Source: CBDCUI01 sp965223115 (lineage in GTDB: Bacteria > Pseudomonadota > Gammaproteobacteria > UBA4575). Taken from it: DNA of 64,000 nucleotides. A program made the translations under genes and the position numbers. The stretch covers positions 930,001 through 994,000 of the forward strand of contig OZ244982.1 in assembly GCA_965223115.1 (NCBI GenBank), read 5' to 3'. A model generated the notes under the pieces. The model did no database searches. It had not been told where the DNA came from and worked only from the letters and a program-made list of their open reading frames with translations. This document shows positions 18,190-26,899 of the stretch, piece after piece; position 1 is the first letter of the stretch, and the number at the start of each line of letters is the position of its first letter.

Positions 18190-18645
18190 GTGTTTATGTT
18201 AGTAGACTATTTTGTATATATACGTATATTTTTGTATTTTGTCTTAGCATGCCTAATGCAAGCATGTGGATCTTCAAGGTGGTATTCAATAGAACAGGAA
18301 CCCGCAACGCCGCATGCTTTTATTCATCAAACCGTTTTTGTTTTAGAAGACTATATTCGTGTTACATCAATACGTGAAATAGATGGTAAGGTTGTTGACA
18401 AGAACAAAAATAATAAAATAACAATAAGTGCGACTAAGCACCAAATTAAAATATATTGTGATGAGACTAGAGGGGCTTATGATAGTAACAGCTTGTCTGG
18501 ACAAGCAAGAATATTAGAGTTTGAAGCTAAAATGCAAAGGGTATATAGGGTCTATTGTTATCCTTATACACACTGGTGGATAGAAGATTCTGAGAATAGT
18601 GAAGTTGTTGCCGGAGAAAAGCCAAACATGCAAATAGAAATTTAA
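18190..18645 (+). CDS. putative lipoprotein of unknown function
   Basis: A 151-residue protein with an N-terminal hydrophobic segment ending in a lipobox-like LMQACGSS. A GTG at 18190 or an ATG at 18196 may start it; the second gives a more ordinary signal. The mature part is polar with a C-terminal CYPYTHWWIEDSE segment. Its stop overlaps the end of the convergent mlaC-like gene by 4 bp. Confidence 0.6.
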   Translation: MFMLVDYFVYIRIFLYFVLACLMQACGSSRWYSIEQEPATPHAFIHQTVFVLEDYIRVTSIREIDGKVVDKNKNNKITISATKHQIKIYCDETRGAYDSNSLSGQARILEFEAKMQRVYRVYCYPYTHWWIEDSENSEVVAGEKPNMQIEI

Positions 18646-19262
18646 TTAAGTGTATTTAATGCAAGTGCAGGTCTGTTTGTATTTGCGATTCGCTCTATCA
18701 ATTCATCTAATGAAGTTTCAGCAATTTCATATGTAAATGCAGTTCTGAATGTTTTTAAGATACTCATGCCCTCTACACGTACATCCACAATTTTTGAACT
18801 ATCGTCCATTACTCTAAATACATATGATATTTGTAAAGGTTTAGAACCATTTCTAAGATTTAACTCAGTATTTACTGTTTGATATTTTTTTTCAGTATTT
18901 TTCTCGGGTAATACTGTGAATACAGCGTTAGAGTAATCTGCCATGTGCCTTCCATAAGTACGAATTAGCATGCGCTTAAATTCATTTGTGAATTTTTCTC
19001 GCTGCTCATGGGTAGCTGTTTTCCAGTGTTTAGCAAGTATATATTTGCTCATCCTTTCAAGATCGCAAACAGGTAAAATAATTTGGTCGACTAGCTCATT
19101 AATTCTATTAGGATTTGCACGTATTGCATCAGCGTCATCTTGCAATGCATTGAGTACTTGCTCTCCAGTTTCTTGAATTATTTGATGTGGGTCTTGTTGT
19201 TCTGCAAAACACAACATTGGCAGCAAACAAATTAGCAATGTGATTTGTAACCTTTTATACAA
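18642..19262 (-). CDS. mlaC: MlaC/Ttg2D family phospholipid-binding protein
   Basis: Periplasmic carrier that ferries phospholipids between the outer-membrane MlaA and the inner-membrane MlaFEDB complex. A signal peptide (ITLLICLLPMLCFA) is followed by the family fold: ILPVCDLERMSKYILAKHW, FKRMLIRTYGRHMADY, and VDVRVEGMSILKTFRTAFTYEI. Length of 206 residues is normal. No mlaA, mlaD, mlaE or mlaF is adjacent, so this is an orphan copy or the system is split. Confidence 0.88.
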   Translation of the reverse strand: MYKRLQITLLICLLPMLCFAEQQDPHQIIQETGEQVLNALQDDADAIRANPNRINELVDQIILPVCDLERMSKYILAKHWKTATHEQREKFTNEFKRMLIRTYGRHMADYSNAVFTVLPEKNTEKKYQTVNTELNLRNGSKPLQISYVFRVMDDSSKIVDVRVEGMSILKTFRTAFTYEIAETSLDELIERIANTNRPALALNTLN

Positions 19263-19432
19263 AATTGGCTCCTTAAAACAGATAAATCCCTGTATCTAAT
19301 TTCAGTTCTATTTTTACTAACACCTTGTCTATATGAGTTTAAAAGCAGACAAAAGGTCCAATTGAAGGGGTAAAACAATGTGAATTAACAAAGCCTTAAA
19401 TATACTGGGGTTTTATGCAGGTATTGATATAA

Positions 19433-19720
19433 TCAGGAAAATGAAGAATAGGCAATGTTCTCTATATCTTTAAGATTGACCTCTGCTTTTCCCATCACTA
19501 AGAATAGCTGCACAAAGAGTTGGGCTCCAAAATTACCTCGATTAATTTTTACTCTAAGGTTCTCAGGTGATTGGTGAGTGCCTATTTCTTCAAGTTTTCT
19601 GCTTAGATCCGCATAGGTCATACCAGAAGATGCCATCTGTGCCTTCACCAGACGAGATACAGCCATTGCCCATTCAGGGTTATGCGTATAGTTAATTTCA
19701 GGTTTGATTAATGTTTCCAT
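19433..19720 (-). CDS. DUF6471-type small protein, HTH-like
   Basis: A 95-residue protein (WAMAVSRLVKAQMASSGMTY then ADLSRKLEEIGTHQSPENLR) matching the uncharacterised DUF6471 pattern. The first half looks like a Cro/CI-type helix-turn-helix, and RVKINRGNFGAQLFVQLFLV is the conserved second half. DNA binding is inferred only. It is divergent from the SPFH gene across a 138 bp gap that contains an inverted repeat, so regulation of that operon or of itself is possible. Confidence 0.7.
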   Translation of the reverse strand: METLIKPEINYTHNPEWAMAVSRLVKAQMASSGMTYADLSRKLEEIGTHQSPENLRVKINRGNFGAQLFVQLFLVMGKAEVNLKDIENIAYSSFS

Positions 19721-19805
19721 ACAGAACTAATAAGTTATTGAAGTAAATATATATTAACAATAGTAACTTAAAATTTCTATTTTTCTTGAAAAAAATGTAA
19801 ATTTA

Positions 19806-19843
19806 TGTAAATATATCGTTACGTTTAAAACCATATATTTACA
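19806..19843. promoter_or_regulatory. inverted repeat upstream of the SPFH gene
   Basis: Perfect 10 bp arms TGTAAATATA and TATATTTACA lie 18 bp apart, with a further TGTAAAT half-site at 19797. The right arm ends 3 bp before the AAGGAG ribosome site of the SPFH gene. It may be an operator or a hairpin touching the ribosome site. Confidence 0.4.
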
Positions 19844-19858
19844 CATAAGGAGAATTTT

Positions 19859-20776
19859 ATGGCTGAATCGCTATCTATTGCCATTCTGGTCTTGGCAGTA
19901 TTGACTGTAATTATGGCTGTCAAGCGTGTCCCGCAGGGCTTTGAATATACTGTCGAGAGGTTTGGTAGGTATAGTAAAACGCTACAACCAGGGCTCAGTT
20001 TTATTCTTCCCTATATTGATATTATTAGTAACAAAGTCAATATGAAAGAACGAGTTCTTGATGTGCCTTCACAGGAAGTAATCACTAAAGATAATGCTGT
20101 AGTTCGCGTTGATGGGGTAGTTTTTTACCAGGTGCTTGACCCAGTAAAGGCTTCATATAACGTCAATAATTTAGAACGAGCAACTTTAAATCTTACCATG
20201 ACAAACATTCGTACTGTGCTGGGTTCGATGGATTTAGACGAATCATTATCTAAACGCGATAAAATAAATGCAGAATTATTACACGTGGTAGACGAAGCCA
20301 CTTCTCCATGGGGTGTGAAAGTTACACGTATTGAAATTAAAGACATTGCGCCACCCCAAGATTTAGTCGATGCCATGGCAAGGCAAATGAAAGCTGAACG
20401 AGATAAGCGTGCCGAGATTCTTACTTCGGAAGGTATAAAACAATCAGAAATTTTGCGTGCCGAAGGTGAAAAACAGGCAGCGATTTTAGATGCAGATGGT
20501 CGTTTGGAAGCTGCAAAGCGCGATGCTGCCGCACGAGAAACATTGGCTAAAGCTGAAGCCAATGCGACAGAAATGGTTTCACAAGCTATTGCTAGTGGTG
20601 ATATACAAGCAGTTAATTACTTTGTAGCTACAAAATATGTTGAAGCATTAGCCACAATTGGTTCTGCACAAAACCAAAAAGTTGTAATGTTACCACTCGA
20701 AGCAACTAGCTTGATTGGTTCAGTAGGTGGAATCGCCGAAATTGCTAAAACCGCTTTGTCAGATAATAACGAGTAA
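19859..20776 (+). CDS. SPFH/stomatin-like membrane protease-associated protein (QmcA-like)
   Basis: A 305-residue protein with one N-terminal membrane anchor followed by the SPFH domain (VPQGFEYTVERFGRYSKTLQ, RVLDVPSQEVITKDNAVVRV) and a long helical region (ERDKRAEILTSEGIKQSEI, EGEKQAAILDADGRLEAAKR) as in QmcA/stomatin. Such proteins form large membrane rings and scaffold quality-control proteases. The NfeD-family partner gene follows 44 bp downstream, the usual stomatin-NfeD pairing. Strong AAGGAG ribosome site. Confidence 0.94.
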   Translation: MAESLSIAILVLAVLTVIMAVKRVPQGFEYTVERFGRYSKTLQPGLSFILPYIDIISNKVNMKERVLDVPSQEVITKDNAVVRVDGVVFYQVLDPVKASYNVNNLERATLNLTMTNIRTVLGSMDLDESLSKRDKINAELLHVVDEATSPWGVKVTRIEIKDIAPPQDLVDAMARQMKAERDKRAEILTSEGIKQSEILRAEGEKQAAILDADGRLEAAKRDAAARETLAKAEANATEMVSQAIASGDIQAVNYFVATKYVEALATIGSAQNQKVVMLPLEATSLIGSVGGIAEIAKTALSDNNE

Positions 20777-20820
20777 TATCGCTTGCTTAATTTAAATTTT
20801 AAAATAAGGACAGTTTTCGA

Positions 20821-21267
20821 ATGAATGAACTTTTAACAGATCTTCAATATTGGCACTGGTGGGTGTTAGGAATGATTTGTTTTGCCATTGAAATATTTGC
20901 ACCCGGTGCAGTGTTTCTTTGGTTTGGTGCATCAGCAGCAGTACTAGGTGTTTTACTGTTGGTTATGCCTGACTTAAGCTGGCAAATTCAAATTACATTA
21001 TTCGCAATCTTATCGTTATTATCTATCATTGCCTGGCGCCAATATAGAAAAAACGTACCTGAAGAAAATGTCTATCCTACTTTGAATAAACGTGGTGAAG
21101 AATTGATAGGTCGTACATTTACTCTAGATGAACCTATCATTAATAACTACGGCAAGATACGTGTTGATGACACGATGTGGAAGATCAACGGTGCTGATGC
21201 AGAAATAGGTCAGAAAATTAAAGTTACTTCTTTAGATGGGACTGTTTTGAAAGTCGAGCTTATCTAA
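20821..21267 (+). CDS. NfeD family protein (YbbK-like)
   Basis: A 148-residue membrane protein with two to three hydrophobic helices (WVLGMICFAIEIFAPGAVFL; AVLGVLLLVMPDLSWQIQIT) and a C-terminal OB-fold domain (ELIGRTFTLDEPIINNYGKI ... VTSLDGTVLKVELI). This is the short NfeD form that lacks the ClpP-like protease domain and acts with the adjacent stomatin-like protein. A hairpin terminator follows. Confidence 0.92.
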   Translation: MNELLTDLQYWHWWVLGMICFAIEIFAPGAVFLWFGASAAVLGVLLLVMPDLSWQIQITLFAILSLLSIIAWRQYRKNVPEENVYPTLNKRGEELIGRTFTLDEPIINNYGKIRVDDTMWKINGADAEIGQKIKVTSLDGTVLKVELI

Positions 21268-21287
21268 GAAATAGTTTCAAATTACTT

Positions 21288-21337
21288 AAACCACATTTGC
21301 GTTAAATTTGGATGCTTTAACTACCAAATGTGGTTTT
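21288..21337 (+). terminator. probable terminator after the SPFH/NfeD operon
   Basis: 12 bp perfect arms AAACCACATTTG and CAAATGTGGTTT flank a 25 nt loop, followed by TTG. The stem is strong but the loop is long and the T-run short. Confidence 0.6.
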
Positions 21338-21834
21338 GAAGCCTGTAATTGTTATCTCACCCATTCTCAAACAGTTAAGTTTAAGGTCTAAATTTTTGCT
21401 CTAATATGTCTTTAATAACATGGCTTATTAAACATTTTAACTTATTGATTAATAAGACATTAATCATATGTCCTTACCACTAGTAGGTCAGATTAAACCG
21501 TTTGTCGTGCTTTACCTCTCGTTGCATTTTATTAGGCTCACCATTCGCCCTGGAGTTTGGAACAATGAAACGGCATTTCTGCCACATGTGATGTAGTAGT
21601 ACTTAGTAAGGCGTATTGCATCTTGTTGTTTGAGTGTCGGATTTATCGAAATAGTGATTAAAAGTTTTGTCGTTTATCTCTATTTAAGTTAATACCTGCG
21701 CTTTGCATTTCATTCTTTCTTATTCCTTATAACAGTCCAGGATATGGCTATCGATTAGCTTGCACAAACTTAACTATTTAAGCGAGTGATATGAAGTTGA
21801 TTGATCAGAAAGTTTAAGTACGAGAGGTGCAAAC
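21338..21834. other. non-coding gap
   Basis: About 500 bp before the three-gene heme/LamG/DUF1501-like cluster with no coding frame that I would support. It ends in a purine-rich ribosome site (GAGAGGTGC) for the first gene and may contain a long leader. No recognised RNA family. Confidence 0.45.
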
Positions 21835-23007
21835 ATGCATTTAAGACAAAAAGTAGTGAACGCATTTAGAACGTTTATCTTAATAGCAGGACTTGCAAGT
21901 ATTTCAGTTTCATTTGCAGGGCCTCGTGAACAAGCTAAACGTATACATGATCGTTTAACAGGTGTGCCTCCTACAGAGGTAGTTTTGACCTCGATGACAG
22001 CGAAGGTTCAGTCTGGTGATGCCATTGGCGCTGCGATGGAGGCCATGCAAAATCCTGCCTTTTATAACACTACACTAAAAGATTGGGCGACTCCTTGGAC
22101 AAATCGAGACGAATCCGTTTACCGAGATCTTAATGATTCAACTGCAACTGCAATCGGTATGATCCGTGATGATATTCCTTTTGATCAAATTTTATATGCA
22201 GACATTATATACGTTGGTTCAGCTGATGCTACGGAACAACCTTACGAGTTTGACAACAATAATCACTATGAAGATTTACAAAATAGACGTGTTGATTTAA
22301 GTGATCCTGCTTTATTGGTTCAAATGAATCAATCTGCTTTAGGTGGTCCACTTGGTGCTGCAGAAACTGCTGGCATCATGACTACAAGGGGATACGCAGA
22401 AGCATTTTTACAAGCTGGTACAAATCGTGCTGCATTGAGTTTTGCAACATTAAATTTCATGTGCATGGGAATGGAAGATTTTCGTGATATTACCGCCTGG
22501 CCAGATCGTGTACGTCAGGATGTCGATCGCTCACCTGGTGGTGATAGCTCAATTTTTATTAATGATTGTCTATCTTGTCATGCTGGTATGGATGGTTTGG
22601 CAGGTGCTTTTGCATATTACGATTTTGATGAAGAGACACAGCAGCTTGTTTACACAAGTGGACAGGTGCAACCTAAATATTCACGCGATGCTCAAGTGTT
22701 CAGAACTGGTTATGAAACTAAGGGTGACTCTTGGGTAAATTATTGGCGTGCAGGTCCTAATTCATGGGTAGGTTGGAATGGTCCAGGCTCAGGTTTAGGT
22801 GCAAAGAGTTTAGGAATGGAGATTGCACAAACTCGCCAATTCTCTGAGTGTCAGGTCAAAAAAGCATTCGAAAAAGTTTGTCATCGCAGTCCAAATGGAC
22901 CGATCGATTTACAAGCTGTTCAAAATATTGCGAATAGTTTCGAGGCGAATAATCGCAGCATGAAGCGAGTCTTTGCTGAGACGGCTGCTTATTGCATGGG
23001 TAACTAA
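21835..23007 (+). CDS. exported protein with one c-type heme motif, first gene of a three-gene cluster
   Basis: A 390-residue protein with an N-terminal signal peptide (FILIAGLASISVSFA) and a single CxxCH heme-attachment site (CLSCH at residues 245-249) in the context SPGGDSSIFINDCLSCHAGM. Other Cys residues at the C-terminus (VCHRSP, AYCMGN) could pair. I have an impression of similar uncharacterised proteins in gamma- and deltaproteobacteria but cannot assign a Pfam family. The next gene starts 44 bp downstream, is also exported and also carries CxxCH, so electron transfer or redox sensing at the cell surface is a reasonable inference. Confidence 0.72.
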   Translation: MHLRQKVVNAFRTFILIAGLASISVSFAGPREQAKRIHDRLTGVPPTEVVLTSMTAKVQSGDAIGAAMEAMQNPAFYNTTLKDWATPWTNRDESVYRDLNDSTATAIGMIRDDIPFDQILYADIIYVGSADATEQPYEFDNNNHYEDLQNRRVDLSDPALLVQMNQSALGGPLGAAETAGIMTTRGYAEAFLQAGTNRAALSFATLNFMCMGMEDFRDITAWPDRVRQDVDRSPGGDSSIFINDCLSCHAGMDGLAGAFAYYDFDEETQQLVYTSGQVQPKYSRDAQVFRTGYETKGDSWVNYWRAGPNSWVGWNGPGSGLGAKSLGMEIAQTRQFSECQVKKAFEKVCHRSPNGPIDLQAVQNIANSFEANNRSMKRVFAETAAYCMGN

Positions 23008-23051
23008 TTTTGTTATTTCAAAATTTAAGCATGCCTTTTAGGAGAAATATT

Positions 23052-25205
23052 ATGAGTCAGAATAATTATTTACTTCAAAGTAACTGCAATGCAACGTTGC
23101 AACAGCGTAAATTTGCATTACATTGGATTTGCATAATCATGCTAGCGTTATTTTTATCCGCTTGTGGCGGTGGCAGTGGCTCAGATGCCACTCCACAAAC
23201 TGCTGGCCCAGCTAACCCTAATGATCCAGTGCCAACACCTGTAGACCCAGGAGATTCAATGCCAACACCTGTGGATCCAGGTGATCCAAATACACCCCCA
23301 CCTGCTACAGATGAAGCGATATTTGCAGCAACTTTGCATCCTATGCTTATCGATCCGGCAAAAGGGTGTCTTGGGTGTCATGCCACAACGATCGTGCCAT
23401 TGTTTTCACAAGCAGATATTTCTTTATCTTATGCTGCAACTGTCGGGCAGCAAAAAGTAGATCTGAATAATCCAGCAAACTCACGTATTTATTTGCGTGC
23501 AGCATTCGATCGGCATAACTGCGGTGGAGATGCTAATTGCGATTTAATCGCTGCGGATTTTCTATCTGCAATTCAAAGTTGGGCAGCACAAGCTAATGTT
23601 GGGAATACACCACCTCCTAGTAACGTTGTTGCTAGCGCATCAACAAACTTTTCACAAGTAGTAGAGGGAACTATTCCACGTGCCGATGCGAATGTAATCA
23701 CCTCATTTAAATTTGAAGAAGGTTCAGGCAATACTACAATAGGTACTAGTAACATTGGTGCAGATATGGTGTTAAACCTAGAAGGCACTGAATGGGTAGA
23801 AGAGGGTGGTTTGCGTAATGTTTCAGGTAAAGCACAGGCTTCACTAACAGATAGCCAAAAGCTATTTAATTTCTTAGCTGGTAGTAACCAATTTAGTGTA
23901 GAAGCTTGGGTTATACCTGAAAATACAACACAAACTGGCCCAGCTCGTATTGTTTCATACTCGATAGATACAGGGCGCCGCAATTTCACCCTGGGACAAC
24001 GTGCAAGCCAATATATAGCACGTGTTCAAACGATAGAAAATGAACCAAATGGCAATAATCCTGAGCTTCGTGCAGACAATCCAGCAGTCACGACGGATTT
24101 AACTCATGTGGTTATGACGTATGACAATATGACGGGAGGACGCAAGATTTATATCAATGGTGTCCTTGCAGAAGAAGAAAACGTACAAGGCGATATGCTT
24201 AATTGGCAAGATGATAACTTTTTCATCTTAGGCAATGAGGCAACCAACAATCGACTATGGAAAGGCGTTTTCAAAATGGTTGCTATACATAACAAAGCAT
24301 TAAATGGTGCTGAAGTAATACAAAACTATGAAGCAGGTGCAGGAGCTATAACGGCTTTACGTTTTGATGTTGCAAGCGCAGTTGGGGCGCCTGCTTATGT
24401 TGAAATGCAAGCATTTCAAATTGATCCAGGTGCATATGTATTTGCCAAACCAATGATGGTTACAGATGCCACTGGTATTGCGGTTAAAAATATCCGTATT
24501 GCAGTGAATAATAATGTTCCGGTTGCAACACAAGTGTTTAGAAGAGTCGATACGATGGTGATGCAATCTGGACAAGAGATTTCACCCTTAGGTGCATTAA
24601 TCCCATCAGATTTAGGTAAGGATTTAGATCAATTCCATCTTGAATTTGAGGTGTTAGGTAATCAAGTAGGCTCTACAGAAACCATTGCCCCTCCAACACC
24701 TCCGGCTCCACCTGCAGATGTACCAGAGCCAGATGTTGGAGTGCGCACGTTTTCACAAGTTCACGACACAATGTCAGTACTTACTGGCATCAGTCAGGGT
24801 GACAGCGATATACGAAATCGCTATAACGATCTAAGAGATCAACTACCACCTAATTCAAATGTGCTTGGATTTGGTGCAGCTCAGCAAATTGCAATACAAC
24901 GTCTTGCAACGACCTACTGTGGTGAAATAACCGTTAGCAATAGTCGTTGTAGAAATTTCTTTAATATAAATGACTGCCTAGTTGTGAATGCAAATGCAAA
25001 AGGTGCAATTGCTGATACGGTGTATAACAAAATCATTGGAAATAACTTGGCAAATCAACCCGATTCTGCATCTACAACAGCACAATTTGTACAAATGATG
25101 GACGACTTAAATTGTGCAAATGGTTGTAACGGTGACCAAGGACGTCAAGTTTTACAGGCAGTATGTACTGCTGCGTTAGCAAGTAGTGCAGTTTCAATTA
25201 ATTAA
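23052..25205 (+). CDS. LamG-domain lipoprotein with c-type heme motif
   Basis: A 717-residue protein. I chose the ATG at 23052, which follows an AGGAG ribosome site, over an earlier in-frame start. A signal peptide ends in a lipobox (LALFLSACGGG), followed by a proline/aspartate-rich linker with PTPVDPGD repeats. A heme motif CLGCH lies at residues 106-110 in a segment typical of cytochrome-like domains of planctomycetal and related proteins. A laminin-G/concanavalin-like domain follows (SVEAWVIPENTTQ, YDNMTGGRKIYINGVLAE) and a Cys-rich C-terminus. Predicted surface-exposed carbohydrate or protein binding. Confidence 0.78.
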   Translation: MSQNNYLLQSNCNATLQQRKFALHWICIIMLALFLSACGGGSGSDATPQTAGPANPNDPVPTPVDPGDSMPTPVDPGDPNTPPPATDEAIFAATLHPMLIDPAKGCLGCHATTIVPLFSQADISLSYAATVGQQKVDLNNPANSRIYLRAAFDRHNCGGDANCDLIAADFLSAIQSWAAQANVGNTPPPSNVVASASTNFSQVVEGTIPRADANVITSFKFEEGSGNTTIGTSNIGADMVLNLEGTEWVEEGGLRNVSGKAQASLTDSQKLFNFLAGSNQFSVEAWVIPENTTQTGPARIVSYSIDTGRRNFTLGQRASQYIARVQTIENEPNGNNPELRADNPAVTTDLTHVVMTYDNMTGGRKIYINGVLAEEENVQGDMLNWQDDNFFILGNEATNNRLWKGVFKMVAIHNKALNGAEVIQNYEAGAGAITALRFDVASAVGAPAYVEMQAFQIDPGAYVFAKPMMVTDATGIAVKNIRIAVNNNVPVATQVFRRVDTMVMQSGQEISPLGALIPSDLGKDLDQFHLEFEVLGNQVGSTETIAPPTPPAPPADVPEPDVGVRTFSQVHDTMSVLTGISQGDSDIRNRYNDLRDQLPPNSNVLGFGAAQQIAIQRLATTYCGEITVSNSRCRNFFNINDCLVVNANAKGAIADTVYNKIIGNNLANQPDSASTTAQFVQMMDDLNCANGCNGDQGRQVLQAVCTAALASSAVSIN

Positions 25206-25226
25206 TTGGCTAGTGAGGTAAAGACA

Positions 25227-26750
25227 ATGACGAAATACAGAGAGCAATATCGACGTGCTGAAGAAGCACACCGTCGCATGGAGCAACGTATCGAAGAATC
25301 ATGTCGGCGCACTGGCCATGGTAGACCGCTTACGCGTCGAGAATTTTTAAGCAGAGGATTAATTGCAGGTACAAGTACTATCTTCCTACCCAGTTTAGCA
25401 ACCTTAGTTTCAAGAGAGGCTAAAGCCGAATGTGATATTGGAGTAGATAATGGTGTGATTGGTGCTGGGAAAATCCCTTTTATTGCGATTGATCAAGGCG
25501 GTGGTGCAAACATTGCTGGTTCAAATGTAATGGTAGGGGGTGCCGGGGGCCAAGAAGACTTTATCTCTACAAATGGTTACGAAACACTTGGTTTACCTAC
25601 TGCGATTAGTCCGCAGAATGTGGGTGTAGATCGTTCATTTGGTTTAGCTATGCATCCTAATAGCGCTCTCTTAAGAGGGATGCTGGATAAAACAAGTGCT
25701 GCTACACGGGCCAATGTAAACGGTACAATAATACCTGCTCGATCCGAGAATGACACAGGCAATAATCCGCATAATCCTATATATGGAATTGCACGGGCTG
25801 GTGCAAATGGTGAATTTGTCGCTACCATAGGAACAAGAAATTCAGATACAGGTGGTCGTTCAACTGCACCTGAATATATGATTTCAGCCGAACTAAGCCC
25901 CACACGTGTGAGTAATAGAAATGAGGCCATAGGTCTAAGTGGTGGTGAGGCAGATGGTTTCCCCAGTAACCGTGTAGCAGAAGCTACTGCGATTTTAAGT
26001 CAATTAAAATTAGGTTTAATTAATGAAGCGCAAGCAACAGAAGAGCTCATACAATGCGGTTATGATAAGAGTTTAGCTACTTTTAATTCACCTATTTTAC
26101 CATCAGATTTGGATCCTGAAGCTGATCCTGCTTTGACAAACATTTTTCCTAATGGTGAATTGAGTAATGATGGTGATTTTCGTAAAGCAGCAGCAACCAT
26201 GAAAGTGGTTGTAAATGGTTATGGTGGCTGTGGCACGATGGAATTTGGCGGTCGAGATTATCATCAAGACCCTCGACCAGAAACCGATGGTAAAGACTTT
26301 AAGATTGGCCAGGTGATAGGTGCATCATTGGAGTATGCGGCGCAGCAAGGTAAACCATTAATGCTTTATGTGTTTAGTGATGGCGCGGTTTCTGCAGATA
26401 GAAATAATCCAGAGGATGATGGCAATGGTACAACCAAGTTCCGCTGGCGTTCTGATAATTCCCAAAGAGCTGCTAGCCTCATGTTAGTATATAGCCCAGC
26501 CATAGCATCCGCAGCACTGATGCGTAATGGTAATGCATCACAGCAATTAGGTTATTTTCGGTCTGATGGCTCTATTGAAACAAACTCAACACCATTTGCA
26601 AACAGTGTGACTTCATTAGCCGAAATGGTAGTACTAAACTATATGGCTTTACATGGCGAACAAGGTAATTTTGGAAATGTGCTACCCAATCCAGGGATAG
26701 GTACGGGCGCGGCAGTAGACCCATATATTGCTTTTAATCAAATTTTATAA
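25227..26750 (+). CDS. Tat-exported DUF1501-like protein
   Basis: A 507-residue protein starting at the ATG at 25227 after a GAGG ribosome site. The N-terminal region is charged and is followed by a twin-arginine signal (TRREFLSRGLIAGTSTIFLP). The mature part has the layout of DUF1501 proteins, an alkaline-phosphatase-superfamily relative: IPFIAIDQGGGANIAGSN near the start, then GGRDYHQDPRPETDGKDF and LMLYVFSDGAVSADRN late. The family assignment is by pattern only. It ends the three-gene cluster; a terminator follows. Confidence 0.7.
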   Translation: MTKYREQYRRAEEAHRRMEQRIEESCRRTGHGRPLTRREFLSRGLIAGTSTIFLPSLATLVSREAKAECDIGVDNGVIGAGKIPFIAIDQGGGANIAGSNVMVGGAGGQEDFISTNGYETLGLPTAISPQNVGVDRSFGLAMHPNSALLRGMLDKTSAATRANVNGTIIPARSENDTGNNPHNPIYGIARAGANGEFVATIGTRNSDTGGRSTAPEYMISAELSPTRVSNRNEAIGLSGGEADGFPSNRVAEATAILSQLKLGLINEAQATEELIQCGYDKSLATFNSPILPSDLDPEADPALTNIFPNGELSNDGDFRKAAATMKVVVNGYGGCGTMEFGGRDYHQDPRPETDGKDFKIGQVIGASLEYAAQQGKPLMLYVFSDGAVSADRNNPEDDGNGTTKFRWRSDNSQRAASLMLVYSPAIASAALMRNGNASQQLGYFRSDGSIETNSTPFANSVTSLAEMVVLNYMALHGEQGNFGNVLPNPGIGTGAAVDPYIAFNQIL

Positions 26751-26779
26751 ATATCAATTAGATAAGATAACTATATAGA

Positions 26780-26811
26780 AACGGGATGATTAATAGTCAT
26801 CCCGTTTTTTT
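26780..26811 (+). terminator. rho-independent terminator
   Basis: AACGGGATGA and TCATCCCGTT form a perfect 10 bp stem with a 7-base loop, followed by a run of seven T. It closes the three-gene exported cluster. Confidence 0.92.
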
Positions 26812-26899
26812 ATGATTGGTACATTTTTCACGACAAGATTTGTGGCATAAATTAAGTAAGCCGCGACAATGTTTACCCTGATAAACAGCCATATTCCTT

